DNA from: an uncultured Myxococcales bacterium
GTDB lineage: Bacteria; Myxococcota_A; Polyangia; Nannocystales; Nannocystaceae
Direction: 5' to 3'
DNA: 64,000 bases
Assembly (NCBI GenBank): GCA_902826865.1
Contig: CADEGN010000003.1
Location: 22,691-86,690 of the forward strand
Both the position numbers and the translations under genes were made by a program. Numbering within the stretch: position 1 is the stretch's first letter; each line of letters starts with the position of its first letter. Below the pieces are notes generated by a model. It did no database searches and was not told the DNA's origin. It was given only the letters and a program-made list of their open reading frames with translations. Shown here in pieces: positions 53,091-62,287 of this stretch.

Positions 53091-55466
53091 TCAGCGGCCT
53101 CGAAGCGATCGTGCGATCCGGTCACGCTCGCGTCGGGCATCGCGACTAGCCGGGCGGGTGAGCAGCTGGCGCACAACCGTGTCGGCGCGCTCGAGTGCTG
53201 GGGCGTCGCCGATGTCGATCAAAATCTCCACGAGTTCTTGCTCGAGCAAGCCGAGCTCCGCTAGGTCGGCGAACGCCTCATCCGCGAGCGCGCGTTCGAT
53301 CGCGGCGAGTGCTTCGTCGCGACGCGGGGGATCGAAGGCGCGAAACGCTCGGGCCATGGCGATCCTGGCGGCCGGCGACTGGGGCTCGACCTGGTGAAGC
53401 AGGCGCGCGTGGTGCAGGGCTAGCGCGGCGTTGTGCTCGTGCAGCGCCAAGGCGTGGCGAATGCGCAGCGGTTCCGGATCGCTGGGATGTACGCGCGAGC
53501 GCGCGGCCGCGATCGCATCGGCGTGTCGCGGGGCCACCCGGACGAGAGCATCGACGAGCAATCGCCATGCCGTCGAGGATTCGGGCGTGAGGGGCGTGAG
53601 CGATGCGGGTGTTGGATACTCGCGCAGCAGCCACTGCACGAGTGCGGGGTCGGGGGCTTCGTGAAGCGCGCCGAGGCCACGTGCCATGGCAGCGTCGCCC
53701 GCCGTCAGGCTACCGAGCTGACGCAGCGCGGTCCCACGCAGCAACCATGGATCGACGTCACCCGGTCGCAAGTCGGTCGCGACGGAGGCGCGTGCCCGGG
53801 TGGTCTCCCAGTCGCCGACTCGCGCAGCTTTGCGCGCGAGCAACCCGTGGAGACGCCCGTCGAGCGGCCGCAATCGCAACGCGGCGGTGCCATCGAGACG
53901 CCCTGCGAGGATCTCCGCATTGACGTCCTCGCGGCGCAGCTGGGCTTGGTCGCGTCCCACGCTGGCGAGGGCGATCGCACCCAGCAGCAAGGCCCCGCCC
54001 GCGAGCATCGCAAGGCGCGAAGGGATTCGACGGAGCGGCCCGGCCGCCAGCCCACCCGCCAAAGCCACCGCGGGTGACGCCACCCCGAGGAACTCAAATG
54101 CGAAGTCGACGGTGTTCTGGATCGCCAGCGCGAGCAATCCGAGGAGGACAACTCTCCGGGCGTTGGCGTCGGTACGACCGCCACGGAACATCGCCAACAG
54201 CCAGTAGGCGACGGCGCCGATGACGAACGTGCCACCGATCCACGGGCCCCACTCCAACACCGCGACCGCCGGCGCGCATTCGAGATGCGTCGCCAATACG
54301 TGCGTTGGTGGATCCCGGATCGCGGGGAACAGGTCGACGAAGGCGCCGCGTCCGATCCCGAGCGTCGGGGCGTCGCCGAGCAGTGCCATCGCCTGACCGA
54401 CCTCGATCAGCTTGTGCTGGGCCTCGCTGCCGGAGTCTGCGAGCTTTGACAAGGTGGCGAGCTCGGCCCACGCGCCGTGCTGAATCACGATTACGAAGAG
54501 CCCGATCGCGCCGAAGATCACCATCAGTCGTGCGGGAGACATCCGCTCGGCTCGGCGGCGTCGCGCACGGCGACCTGACCGCTGATGTCGCATCGCCAAC
54601 CAGGCCGCGATCGGGCCCAACACGAGCAGGAGCAACAGCGCAGCGCGCGAGAGCGACAGCACGAGTGCGGGGACTTGGATCGTCACGCCGGCCATGGCCG
54701 CGAGGAATCTGTCGCTGTAGCGGTCGACACGGCCTGGGTCGGCCGTCACCAGGCCGTGGGCGTGCTGATCCGCTGCGAGTGCGATGCCGCAGAACACCCC
54801 GAGAAGCAGCAGCCCCGATTGATGGTTGGGGTTGACGAAGCTGCCGAGCAATGCCGGCACCGCGCCGCGATCCACGTCGCGCGCGGCGTACGTCCCATAG
54901 ATCGCGTCGAAGCCTAGTGCCTCGTGGGCGAAGCCGATGAGAGCGACGAGCGTGCCGACCCCGGCAACGACGGTCGCGCTTACCCGCCACGAGAGCTGGC
55001 TGGCGGCGACGAACAGGGCGGTCAATCCGGCGAGTCGAGCGGCTTCGAGCGCCGTATCCGCCGGCGTCGGCGACAGGCCGGCGCGCGGCTGCACGCCTGT
55101 TCCCGTGAGCGCGGCCTCGACCAATCCATCAACCGTTGGCGACAACGCTCCACGGATTCCGGCGAGCGGCAACCACTGCACGAGCGTCGCACCGACCAGC
55201 AACAACCCAAGGCCCGCCCACAGCGGAACGACCAACGGCGCGCGCGAGCGTAGGCACAATCGCACCCACAGGATCGTCACCAGCACGACCCACGCAACAA
55301 CTGTCGTCGGGTGGACTCCACCGAACGCCAACGAGGGGATGCCGATCGCTGCAGCGAGCAGGATCCGTGTCCAGGGCGTGTGCTCGCTGCGACGCCGCGA
55401 CCGGTCGTCTGCGGGCTCGTCGTCCGGGCCGACGGCCCCCTCGGGCTCGTCGGGGGATTGGTTCAC
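53091..55466 (-). CDS. Wzy-like O-antigen/exopolysaccharide polymerase with TPR tail
   Basis: 791 residues from GTG 55466, overlapping the stop of the Wzc-like gene (GTGA). About ten to twelve membrane helices fill the first 500 residues, with the O-antigen ligase/polymerase loop containing F-V-N-P-N-H-Q-S-G and G-I-G-R-G-A-F. The last 280 residues are helical with TPR-like repeats. Expected to polymerise or transfer repeat units at the periplasmic face. Confidence 0.82.
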   Translation of the reverse strand: MNQSPDEPEGAVGPDDEPADDRSRRRSEHTPWTRILLAAAIGIPSLAFGGVHPTTVVAWVVLVTILWVRLCLRSRAPLVVPLWAGLGLLLVGATLVQWLPLAGIRGALSPTVDGLVEAALTGTGVQPRAGLSPTPADTALEAARLAGLTALFVAASQLSWRVSATVVAGVGTLVALIGFAHEALGFDAIYGTYAARDVDRGAVPALLGSFVNPNHQSGLLLLGVFCGIALAADQHAHGLVTADPGRVDRYSDRFLAAMAGVTIQVPALVLSLSRAALLLLLVLGPIAAWLAMRHQRSGRRARRRRAERMSPARLMVIFGAIGLFVIVIQHGAWAELATLSKLADSGSEAQHKLIEVGQAMALLGDAPTLGIGRGAFVDLFPAIRDPPTHVLATHLECAPAVAVLEWGPWIGGTFVIGAVAYWLLAMFRGGRTDANARRVVLLGLLALAIQNTVDFAFEFLGVASPAVALAGGLAAGPLRRIPSRLAMLAGGALLLGAIALASVGRDQAQLRREDVNAEILAGRLDGTAALRLRPLDGRLHGLLARKAARVGDWETTRARASVATDLRPGDVDPWLLRGTALRQLGSLTAGDAAMARGLGALHEAPDPALVQWLLREYPTPASLTPLTPESSTAWRLLVDALVRVAPRHADAIAAARSRVHPSDPEPLRIRHALALHEHNAALALHHARLLHQVEPQSPAARIAMARAFRAFDPPRRDEALAAIERALADEAFADLAELGLLEQELVEILIDIGDAPALERADTVVRQLLTRPASRDARRERDRIARSLRGR

Positions 55467-57694
55467 GCGGGTTCGCTCTCTGTCTGCGGCGCCCGATACG
55501 TGTAGTAGGCGGAGTTGTAGTCGTAGCGATCCTGGCGAGCGTCAACCTCGTTCAGCACGACGCCCAGGATGTTCGTATCACCCTTGCCGAGTTGGGTGAG
55601 TGTTCGCTGCAGTTCGCCGCGGGTGGTCGCCTCGCAACGTGTGACGACGACGGCACCATCCACCTCGCGGGCGATAATAAGCGGATCTGTCACGGGCAGC
55701 ACCGGCGGAGTGTCGATGATGACCACGTCGAAACGGTCGCGGAGATCGGCCAGGGCACGGCGAAACGAGGGAGTGTCGAGTAGCTCCGCCGGATTGGCGG
55801 GGAGCTCCCCGCACGCTACCACCTTGAGGTTCTCGGGTGCATCCTCGGGGGCATCGATCACCACGTCGTCGATCGATGCCGTCCCGGCCAGGAGCGCTGC
55901 GAGGCCGGCACCCTCGCGGGCCCGGGCGTTGGTGAACATCTGGTGGATCCGGGGGCGTCGCATGTCGGCATCCACCAAGACCACGCGCTTGCTCGATTGG
56001 CAAAACGACAGCGCTAGGTTCATCGCGGTCGAGCTCTTACCCTCGGACGAGCTCGGCGACGTGATCATGATGGTCCGCAGGGCGTCGGTCCCCTGGGCGA
56101 ACGCCAGGGACGTTCGAATCCCGCGGCAGCGTTCGGCCATGAGCGACTGCGGGTAGAGATGCGCATAGAGATCCCGCGCGCGCCGCTGGGCCCGTGCGTT
56201 CGCTACACCGAGCTTAGTGTCGGGCGCGAGAAGGGGCAATTGCCCGAGCACCGGAACGCCGAAGCCGGCGAGTGCACGCTCGAGGTCAAGCAGCCCGCGG
56301 ATGCGGTGGTCGCGGAAATCGACAGCCACCGCCAGGAGCGAACCGAGGGACAACCCGGTGATCAGCGCCAGCGCGAACATCAGCGCCTTGCGGGGAAACA
56401 CCGGAATCGTGGGCACCGTCGCCGGGTCGAGGATCTCGATCCCCGCGGCCTCGACGCGGTTGGTCACCGCAATCTCGGTATCGCGGCGGGCGATGAGAAG
56501 GAAGTTCTCCTCGGCCGTCTTCGCCGCGCGCTCGAGCTCTTTGTATTCCCGCTCGAGCTTGCCGAGCTTGGTGGCGCGGGCGTTTTCCCCGCCGAACTTG
56601 CGTTTGAGATCATGTTCGATCGCGATCGCCGCGTTGACATCGGCGTTCAACGACTCCAGCAGGGCCTTGGCTTCGTTGTCGAGTTTGCTGTTGGCGAGGT
56701 CGAGCTTGCGCTTGGCCTGGATGTGCTCGACGTGTTTCGGCCCGAATTTCTCGTCGGCGTCTGCGAACGCGGACTCGGCCTCGAGCTGCTGTTTGCGCAT
56801 CGTATCGAACAAGGCGCGCTTGTCCTCCGAGAGGAGCGTCGCGGCTGAGAGGTTGTTGCTTCGCGCCAACTTCTGCACCTGCTCGAGCCGCTTCTCGCGG
56901 GAGATGCGTTCGGCCTCGGCCTGTTTCGCCCGCGCCGACGCCAACATGACGTCTTGCGTGATGACGTCCTGGCGAGCGGCCAAGGTCGCCGCGGCAATGC
57001 CGTGCTCATCTTTGAATGACTGCAGGGCCAGCTCGGCCTGCTGAACGGCCTCGTGGGCGGCGGTGCGCTCCTTGGCGATGTCGTCCTTGGCGCCCTTGCC
57101 GACGTCTGTTCGCCCGGTACGCACGTACTTGAGGTACGCGTCGGCAACCGCATTCGCGATCTCGCTCGCGATTTCCGGGTCGGGGTACTCGGCGGAGACC
57201 TCGACCACTCGCGAGTTGCGGACCTCCTCGATGATGACGAGCTCACGCAGCCGCTCGATCGGATCGATCGTGGCCGCCACGGCGACGCGTTCGGCCTCGG
57301 ACTCGATGCCGTCGATGCCGAGGAAGGTCGGATCGCTCGCAAGACCGAGGTTGGCCAGGGCGATCTCCGCGACCGCGCGGCTGTGCATGATCGTCCGCTG
57401 GGTCTGGTAGTACTCCTTGTACCCCAGCACCCGCGCGTCCACGTCTTCAGCCACGCCCTTGACCTTGTCGAGGACTTGCGGCCCTGTCATGTGCAGGACC
57501 AACGATGCGCTCGCCCGCCAGCGAGGGCGTAGGAGCGTGGTCGCCAGCGCCGCCGCGGCCACGCAGAGGACGATGGTGACTGCCACCACCAGCCAGCGCC
57601 GGCGCAGAATTGCCAGGACGCGAATCATCTGCGCGATCGCGTCGGAGTGCGGCGCTTCGTCGTCGGTTCGTGCAGGGTTGGGCGGAGGCGCCAT
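55463..57694 (-). CDS. Wzc-like polysaccharide co-polymerase / bacterial tyrosine kinase
   Basis: 743 residues. A Wzz-type N-terminal membrane helix (about 34-54), a long periplasmic coiled-coil region (about 190-390), and a second membrane helix near 437-457. The cytoplasmic BY-kinase domain has Walker A-like S-S-E-G-K-S-S-T, Walker A' V-L-V-D-A-D-M-R-R-P and Walker B V-V-I-I-D-T-P-P. The C-terminus carries a Tyr cluster (D-R-Y-D-Y-N-S-A-Y-Y-T-Y) for autophosphorylation. It controls chain length with the polymerase encoded next. Heads the operon; 185 bases to the gene behind it. Confidence 0.9.
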   Translation of the reverse strand: MAPPPNPARTDDEAPHSDAIAQMIRVLAILRRRWLVVAVTIVLCVAAAALATTLLRPRWRASASLVLHMTGPQVLDKVKGVAEDVDARVLGYKEYYQTQRTIMHSRAVAEIALANLGLASDPTFLGIDGIESEAERVAVAATIDPIERLRELVIIEEVRNSRVVEVSAEYPDPEIASEIANAVADAYLKYVRTGRTDVGKGAKDDIAKERTAAHEAVQQAELALQSFKDEHGIAAATLAARQDVITQDVMLASARAKQAEAERISREKRLEQVQKLARSNNLSAATLLSEDKRALFDTMRKQQLEAESAFADADEKFGPKHVEHIQAKRKLDLANSKLDNEAKALLESLNADVNAAIAIEHDLKRKFGGENARATKLGKLEREYKELERAAKTAEENFLLIARRDTEIAVTNRVEAAGIEILDPATVPTIPVFPRKALMFALALITGLSLGSLLAVAVDFRDHRIRGLLDLERALAGFGVPVLGQLPLLAPDTKLGVANARAQRRARDLYAHLYPQSLMAERCRGIRTSLAFAQGTDALRTIMITSPSSSEGKSSTAMNLALSFCQSSKRVVLVDADMRRPRIHQMFTNARAREGAGLAALLAGTASIDDVVIDAPEDAPENLKVVACGELPANPAELLDTPSFRRALADLRDRFDVVIIDTPPVLPVTDPLIIAREVDGAVVVTRCEATTRGELQRTLTQLGKGDTNILGVVLNEVDARQDRYDYNSAYYTYRAPQTESEPA

Positions 57695-57879
57695 CGCCGG
57701 ATTCAGATCAGCTTAGGACTGGTGCGGTGGCCGTGACCACAATCCGCCGACCGCGACGTGCCGCCGGGCCGGGGAAGCGAACGAACCCCATGTTTGGCCA
57801 TGGCGGCGCGTGGCACGATCCGTGATCGCTCGGGTATGCGCCGCCGGCACATGCGTTCAGGCAGTGCAGCGCACGCCCC

Positions 57880-60273
57880 CTACGGGGTCGTGGCGTCGCC
57901 GAGCGCGGCCAACGCGGTTCTGATCCGGGCCACCTCGGGGTGCTCCGGGGTGTGCCGACTGCGGATCGCCAGCGCGGCTTCGAAATGCTCCCGCGCCTCG
58001 GCGGTCTGGCCGAGGCGGCGCAGCACCTCGGCCAAGCGCTGATGCGGTTCGCTCAACTGCGGGTGCTCCGGGCCGTAGGCGTTCTTGCGGATCGCCAGGG
58101 CGCGGTCCAGGTGATCGCGGGCGGTCTGCAGCCGAGCGACGGCCGCTTCGGCCGCCGCAAGATCGACGAGGGCGCTGGCGACCGCGCGATCGTTGGGACC
58201 CAGGCTCGCCTCGCGCAACGCCAGCGCCTGTCCGAGCGTCGTCAAGGCGGCGTCGATCGAGCCCGACGCTGTCTGGCCACGACCGAGGCGCTGGAGGAAG
58301 AACGCGACGCTCGGGTGGTCGTCGCCATAGTGCGCGACGGCAGTCGCGAGCGCTTTCTCGTAGTAGGCCAACGCCCGATCGCTGTGCCCGAGTTGGAGCT
58401 CTGCGGAACCCAAAAGGGTGTGAAGGAGGGCTGAGCGCGCCGGATCTCGCTCGACCGCGAGCGCGGCGCCGATCGGTGCCAGTGCGCCGGCGGCATCGCC
58501 GGCGTGCAGCCGCGCTTCACCAACGACGCCGTCCACCTCCGCGACGGCTCGGTCGACCCGGACCAGCGCCGCGCGGGCGAAGTCCGCGGCAGACTCCACC
58601 GCCTCGAGTCGGCCGGCGAACATGCGGGCGCGCAGCAAGGCCATCGCGGCCTCGGCAACATCGACGTCCCGATGCAACTCGCTGGCGAGCATGATCGCCT
58701 GCGCAAGCGCCCGCTCGGACCGAGCTGCGTCGCCGTCGCGGCCTTCGGTGGCGCCGACGAAAAGCAACGTTTCGAGCACGAGCGGCGAGTGCTGGGTCGC
58801 AGCCGCGATGGCTTCAACCTGCGTGGCGATCGCGCGCGCCTCGCGGTACTGGGCCAGGTGAAACGCCGCCCACCCGCGATCCAGCTCGCGCCGCGCGTCG
58901 CTGATCGTGCTCGTCAATTCGCCCGGACCTAGCGCGGCCTCGTCGATGTCGGCGCGGCTGCATCGCTCGAGCGAGGGCAACGCGTCGATTCCGTCGCGAG
59001 CCGCCACGAACGCCGACGGGCTGCGACTGCGGGTGAGCGTATCGGTGAAGGCCGCGAGCTCTTCCTGACGCCGCTGCAGGCAGCCCATGCGCGCGTCGTA
59101 GCGCGTGTCGGACTGCTCGGCCCGGACGCGCGTGGCTTCGCACACCTCGCGCGCGAGGGCAGCGTGATCGTCGGCGCGGCGATCGATGGCCGCCGTGAGC
59201 GACGCGAGCGCGGCAAAGTGGGGTGTCGGGTTCACCTCGGCAGCGGCGGAGAGCACAGCGGCGCGCCGGTCGTCGTTCCACACCGTCGCGATACCATCGG
59301 CCGCGCGATGGCAAAGCGACGGTGAAGGCGCGATGGCGCGTGTCGTCAGTCCGATCGCCACAATCGCGGCGGCGCCGAAGACCAGTCGTAACCGGGTTCG
59401 CGCACGCGCCCGTTTGATCGCGGCCGCGAGCGCTTGTACGTCCGAGAAACGCTCCGTCGGATCAGACGCAAGCGCGCGCCGCAGCACCGGGCGCAGCCGG
59501 CGGGGCACCGCCCGTCGCTCTCGGCCATCGCGATCGATTTCCGGTCGCGCCCCCGTGATGGCCTCGTGCAGCGTCACCGCGAGGGCGTACTGATCCGCGG
59601 ACGCGCTCGGCGGTGCGCCTGCCCGCCGCTCGGGCGCGAAGTACTCGGGGGTCCCGCCAGCTCGCCCATCACCCTCACCGAGGATCCGCGCCGTCCCCAG
59701 ATCGGCGAGCCAGGCGTGCCCGCCCTCACCGACGAGTACGTTGTCCGGTTTTACGTCCCCGTGAATTACCCCCGCGGCGTGGGCGGCTGCCAATCCCTCC
59801 GCCACCGCGCTGAGCGCATCGAGCACCGTGTCGACGGCTCGTCGCTCGGCACGCAGCCAGCGATGGAGCGCGACGCCATCGACGAGCTGCATCACGAGGA
59901 AGACGTCGCCGTCCGCCTCTGCAGCTTCATGCACGGCCACGACGTTGGGATGGGTCACGCGAGCAAGCGCTCGGGCTTCGCGCAGTGCTCTGGCGCGTGT
60001 GTCCAGGTCGGCCGCGTGAAGCACCTTGATCGCAACCTTGCGGTCGAGGAGCGGATCAAACGCCGATAGCACAGTCCCTTGGGCACCGCGCCCAAGCACA
60101 CCCAGAACGGCGAAGCGTCCCAGGGTTGGGGCCTGCGGCGGCAGATCCAACAGGGCGCTTCGGACCCGCGCGCGCAGCAGCCGCGCCATGGGATCGCGCT
60201 GCTCGAGCCGCGACTCGCGAAGAAGATCGGCCAACGCGGACGCGTCGTGATCGCCCTCCACCGGCGCAGACAT
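57880..60273 (-). CDS. Ser/Thr protein kinase-TPR protein with altered HRD and DFG motifs
   Basis: 797 residues. Kinase domain with G-R-G-A-Q-G, K83, H-G-D-V-K-P-D-N (catalytic D173, Arg of HRD replaced by Gly), D-L-G instead of DFG (D191) and E-Y-F-A-P-E. One membrane segment (L-V-F-G-A-A-A-I-V-A-I-G-L), then a Cys block A-T-R-V-R...M-G-C-L shared with the other kinase, and a TPR array. Catalytic Lys and both Asp are intact, so it could be active; loss of the HRD Arg suggests no need for activation-loop phosphorylation. It is divergent from an ECF sigma gene, 70 bases apart. Confidence 0.9.
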   Translation of the reverse strand: MSAPVEGDHDASALADLLRESRLEQRDPMARLLRARVRSALLDLPPQAPTLGRFAVLGVLGRGAQGTVLSAFDPLLDRKVAIKVLHAADLDTRARALREARALARVTHPNVVAVHEAAEADGDVFLVMQLVDGVALHRWLRAERRAVDTVLDALSAVAEGLAAAHAAGVIHGDVKPDNVLVGEGGHAWLADLGTARILGEGDGRAGGTPEYFAPERRAGAPPSASADQYALAVTLHEAITGARPEIDRDGRERRAVPRRLRPVLRRALASDPTERFSDVQALAAAIKRARARTRLRLVFGAAAIVAIGLTTRAIAPSPSLCHRAADGIATVWNDDRRAAVLSAAAEVNPTPHFAALASLTAAIDRRADDHAALAREVCEATRVRAEQSDTRYDARMGCLQRRQEELAAFTDTLTRSRSPSAFVAARDGIDALPSLERCSRADIDEAALGPGELTSTISDARRELDRGWAAFHLAQYREARAIATQVEAIAAATQHSPLVLETLLFVGATEGRDGDAARSERALAQAIMLASELHRDVDVAEAAMALLRARMFAGRLEAVESAADFARAALVRVDRAVAEVDGVVGEARLHAGDAAGALAPIGAALAVERDPARSALLHTLLGSAELQLGHSDRALAYYEKALATAVAHYGDDHPSVAFFLQRLGRGQTASGSIDAALTTLGQALALREASLGPNDRAVASALVDLAAAEAAVARLQTARDHLDRALAIRKNAYGPEHPQLSEPHQRLAEVLRRLGQTAEAREHFEAALAIRSRHTPEHPEVARIRTALAALGDATTP

Positions 60274-60343
60274 ACCACCGACAGGTTCGCGCGGGAGGTG
60301 CGGCTTGCATGTTGTGCAGCGTCGGGTGATAGGCTCGAGCGTG

Positions 60344-60919
60344 GTGACGTCCGATGAGGAGTTGCTCGAACGCTGGCAGGCGGGTGACCGCGCGGCTGGC
60401 GACGCGCTGCTCGAGCGTTACTTCGACCCTGTCTGTCGGTTTTTCCGGGGCAAGCTCGGCGATGACGTCGAGGATCTGATCCAACGCACGTTCACCGACT
60501 GCGTTCAGGCGCGCGATCGCATCGCGACCCCAAGCTTCCGCAGCTTCTTGTTTTCGGTCGCCCGCAATCGCTTGTTTGACCACCTCCGCGCCCGCCTCGG
60601 CGACCGTCGCGAGGAACTCGGCAGCCTCTCGATCACCGACGTGTGTACTCGCCCCAGCGAACGCATGGCTCGGCGCGAGTTGCACGCTGCGGTCAGCGAG
60701 GCCCTGCAGTCGCTTCCGATGGACTTCCACATCGCCCTCGAGCTGGCGTATTGGGAGGACCTCGACGGACCGGAGATCGCCGCTGTGCTCGGAATTCCGC
60801 ACAACACGGTTCGCAGCCGCCTGGCGCGCGGGCGCGCCATGTTGCGGGAGATCCTCATCGAGCGCGGCGTCCCAGCGGAGCAGCTGGACCTGCCAACTGC
60901 GCACGCGAGCACCCGCTAG
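60344..60919 (+). CDS. ECF-type RNA polymerase sigma factor
   Basis: About 191 residues from GTG 60344 (GTG 60341 also possible). Region 2: E-R-Y-F-D-P-V-C-R-F-F...V-E-D-L-I-Q-R-T-F and S-F-L-F-S-V-A-R-N-R-L-F-D; region 4: G-P-E-I-A-A-V-L-G-I-P-H-N-T-V-R-S-R-L-A-R-G-R. Myxobacteria often place such a sigma factor beside a kinase-TPR gene, as here. No anti-sigma gene follows. Confidence 0.88.
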   Translation: MTSDEELLERWQAGDRAAGDALLERYFDPVCRFFRGKLGDDVEDLIQRTFTDCVQARDRIATPSFRSFLFSVARNRLFDHLRARLGDRREELGSLSITDVCTRPSERMARRELHAAVSEALQSLPMDFHIALELAYWEDLDGPEIAAVLGIPHNTVRSRLARGRAMLREILIERGVPAEQLDLPTAHASTR

Positions 60920-61016
60920 CTGCCCGTTTGTCGCCGGCGGCTGTTTTTCGGCGAAACTCGGGATCACTCGAGCCCCGTCGCACGCCTCCCCCGATGCCCC
61001 CTTGGGAGAGCTGCCA

Positions 61017-62150
61017 ATGGCCCGGCCCCTTGTTATTGCGAGCGTGTGCTCCCTCGCCTTGCTTGCATGCGAGGCTCCCGACGACGGACCGCGCGACGCT
61101 GTGGAGCCCGTCTACGACGACCGTGAGGTCGCAGCAAACTGCTTCTCTGTCGCGCCGGGGGTCGCCGACGCAATTCTCCACGCGGCCGCGACCCTAGACA
61201 GCGCCACGCTCGCGCGGTCGACCGCCACCGGTGGAGTCGGGCTCACGGTTTCGGCGGCCCAGGCCATTGTCGCCGCCCGTCCGATCGCCGACATGGCCGA
61301 GCTCGACGCCGTTGCGCACGTCGGGCAGACGGCTTGTCGCGCGCTTGCGCGCCATGCCTGTGACGTCTCTGGGAATTGCCGCGCCGAGCTGCGCGTTGCG
61401 ACCTGGAACGTCGAGCATTTTCCCAAGACCGATGTAACCGAAGACGCCGTGGTGTCCGTCGTCGAGCAACTCGACATCGATGTGCTCGGCATGCAGGAGA
61501 TCGAGGCTCGAGGGCCTTTTGAGGCCGTGGTCGAGGCGCTGGAGGGGTGGAGCGGCGAACTCGGTCACGCCGCTGACACCCGGGTTGGCGCGCTCTTCGA
61601 TGGGCAGCGCGTGACCGTGACCCGCACCGAGCACCTGTTCACCTCCGATAGCTGGTCGTTCCCGCGGCCTGTTCTCGCCGTGACGCTGGCCCTGCGCGAT
61701 CACCTCCACGGAGCGGAGGTTACTTTCGTGGTCGTCCATCTCAAGGCCATGAACGACGGGACGAGCCAGTCCCGTCGCGAAGCGGGAGTCGCAAAGCTGC
61801 GGGATTGGATCGACGCGCGCCGGGCCGAGGGACGCACGCGATTCGTGCTCCTCGGCGACTTCAACGACGATCTCCGGGACAACGATGTTTTCGGACCGCT
61901 GCTGGCGAGCGAAGCCAATGTGACCGCGTTGACACGACCGCTCGAGCAGCGCGGCGACTTCTCCTACGTTCCATTTCCCCGTCTCATCGATCACATGTTC
62001 GCCACGGACGAGACAGCGGATGCGCTCGCTCGCCGCTGGACGCAGGTGCTTGCGCTCGAAGAGGACTGGAACGGGGACTTCGTCGAGACCGTCTCCGATC
62101 ACCGCCCGGTGCTGACGACCTTCACGTATCCGGTGCGCTCGGGCTTCTGA
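61017..62150 (+). CDS. Endonuclease/exonuclease/phosphatase-family lipoprotein with helix-hairpin-helix
   Basis: 377 residues. Lipobox L-L-A-C near residue 18; a ComEA-like helix-hairpin-helix part (about 45-115, ending L-D-A-V-A-H-V-G-Q-T-A-C). Then the EEP fold: V-A-T-W-N-V-E-H, M-Q-E-I-E, V-V-V-H-L-K-A, L-G-D-F-N-D-D and V-S-D-H-R-P-V, the residues needed for metal-dependent phosphodiesterase activity. Probably an envelope-attached DNase or phosphatase. GGGAGAG precedes the ATG. Confidence 0.87.
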   Translation: MARPLVIASVCSLALLACEAPDDGPRDAVEPVYDDREVAANCFSVAPGVADAILHAAATLDSATLARSTATGGVGLTVSAAQAIVAARPIADMAELDAVAHVGQTACRALARHACDVSGNCRAELRVATWNVEHFPKTDVTEDAVVSVVEQLDIDVLGMQEIEARGPFEAVVEALEGWSGELGHAADTRVGALFDGQRVTVTRTEHLFTSDSWSFPRPVLAVTLALRDHLHGAEVTFVVVHLKAMNDGTSQSRREAGVAKLRDWIDARRAEGRTRFVLLGDFNDDLRDNDVFGPLLASEANVTALTRPLEQRGDFSYVPFPRLIDHMFATDETADALARRWTQVLALEEDWNGDFVETVSDHRPVLTTFTYPVRSGF

Positions 62151-62207
62151 GCCACCCCCGGTGCTCACGACCTTGACGTTCCGTGTGCGCGCCGGGCCTG
62201 TGAGCCG
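62105..62207 (+). repeat. Decayed tandem duplication of the 3' end of the EEP gene
   Basis: Bases 62105-62154 (last 46 coding bases and the following four, including the stop) and 62157-62207 align over about 50 bases with around eight differences, both ending in a TGAGCC. The second copy is outside the gene and appears to be a non-coding remnant of a tail duplication. Confidence 0.75.
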
Positions 62208-62287
62208 CGGGGCGCGTGAGATGGCTCGCTCGCGCGAGCGAGCCGCGCCCCTTGCGGGCGAGCAACGCTCGCGGTTGCCTCGCGTCC

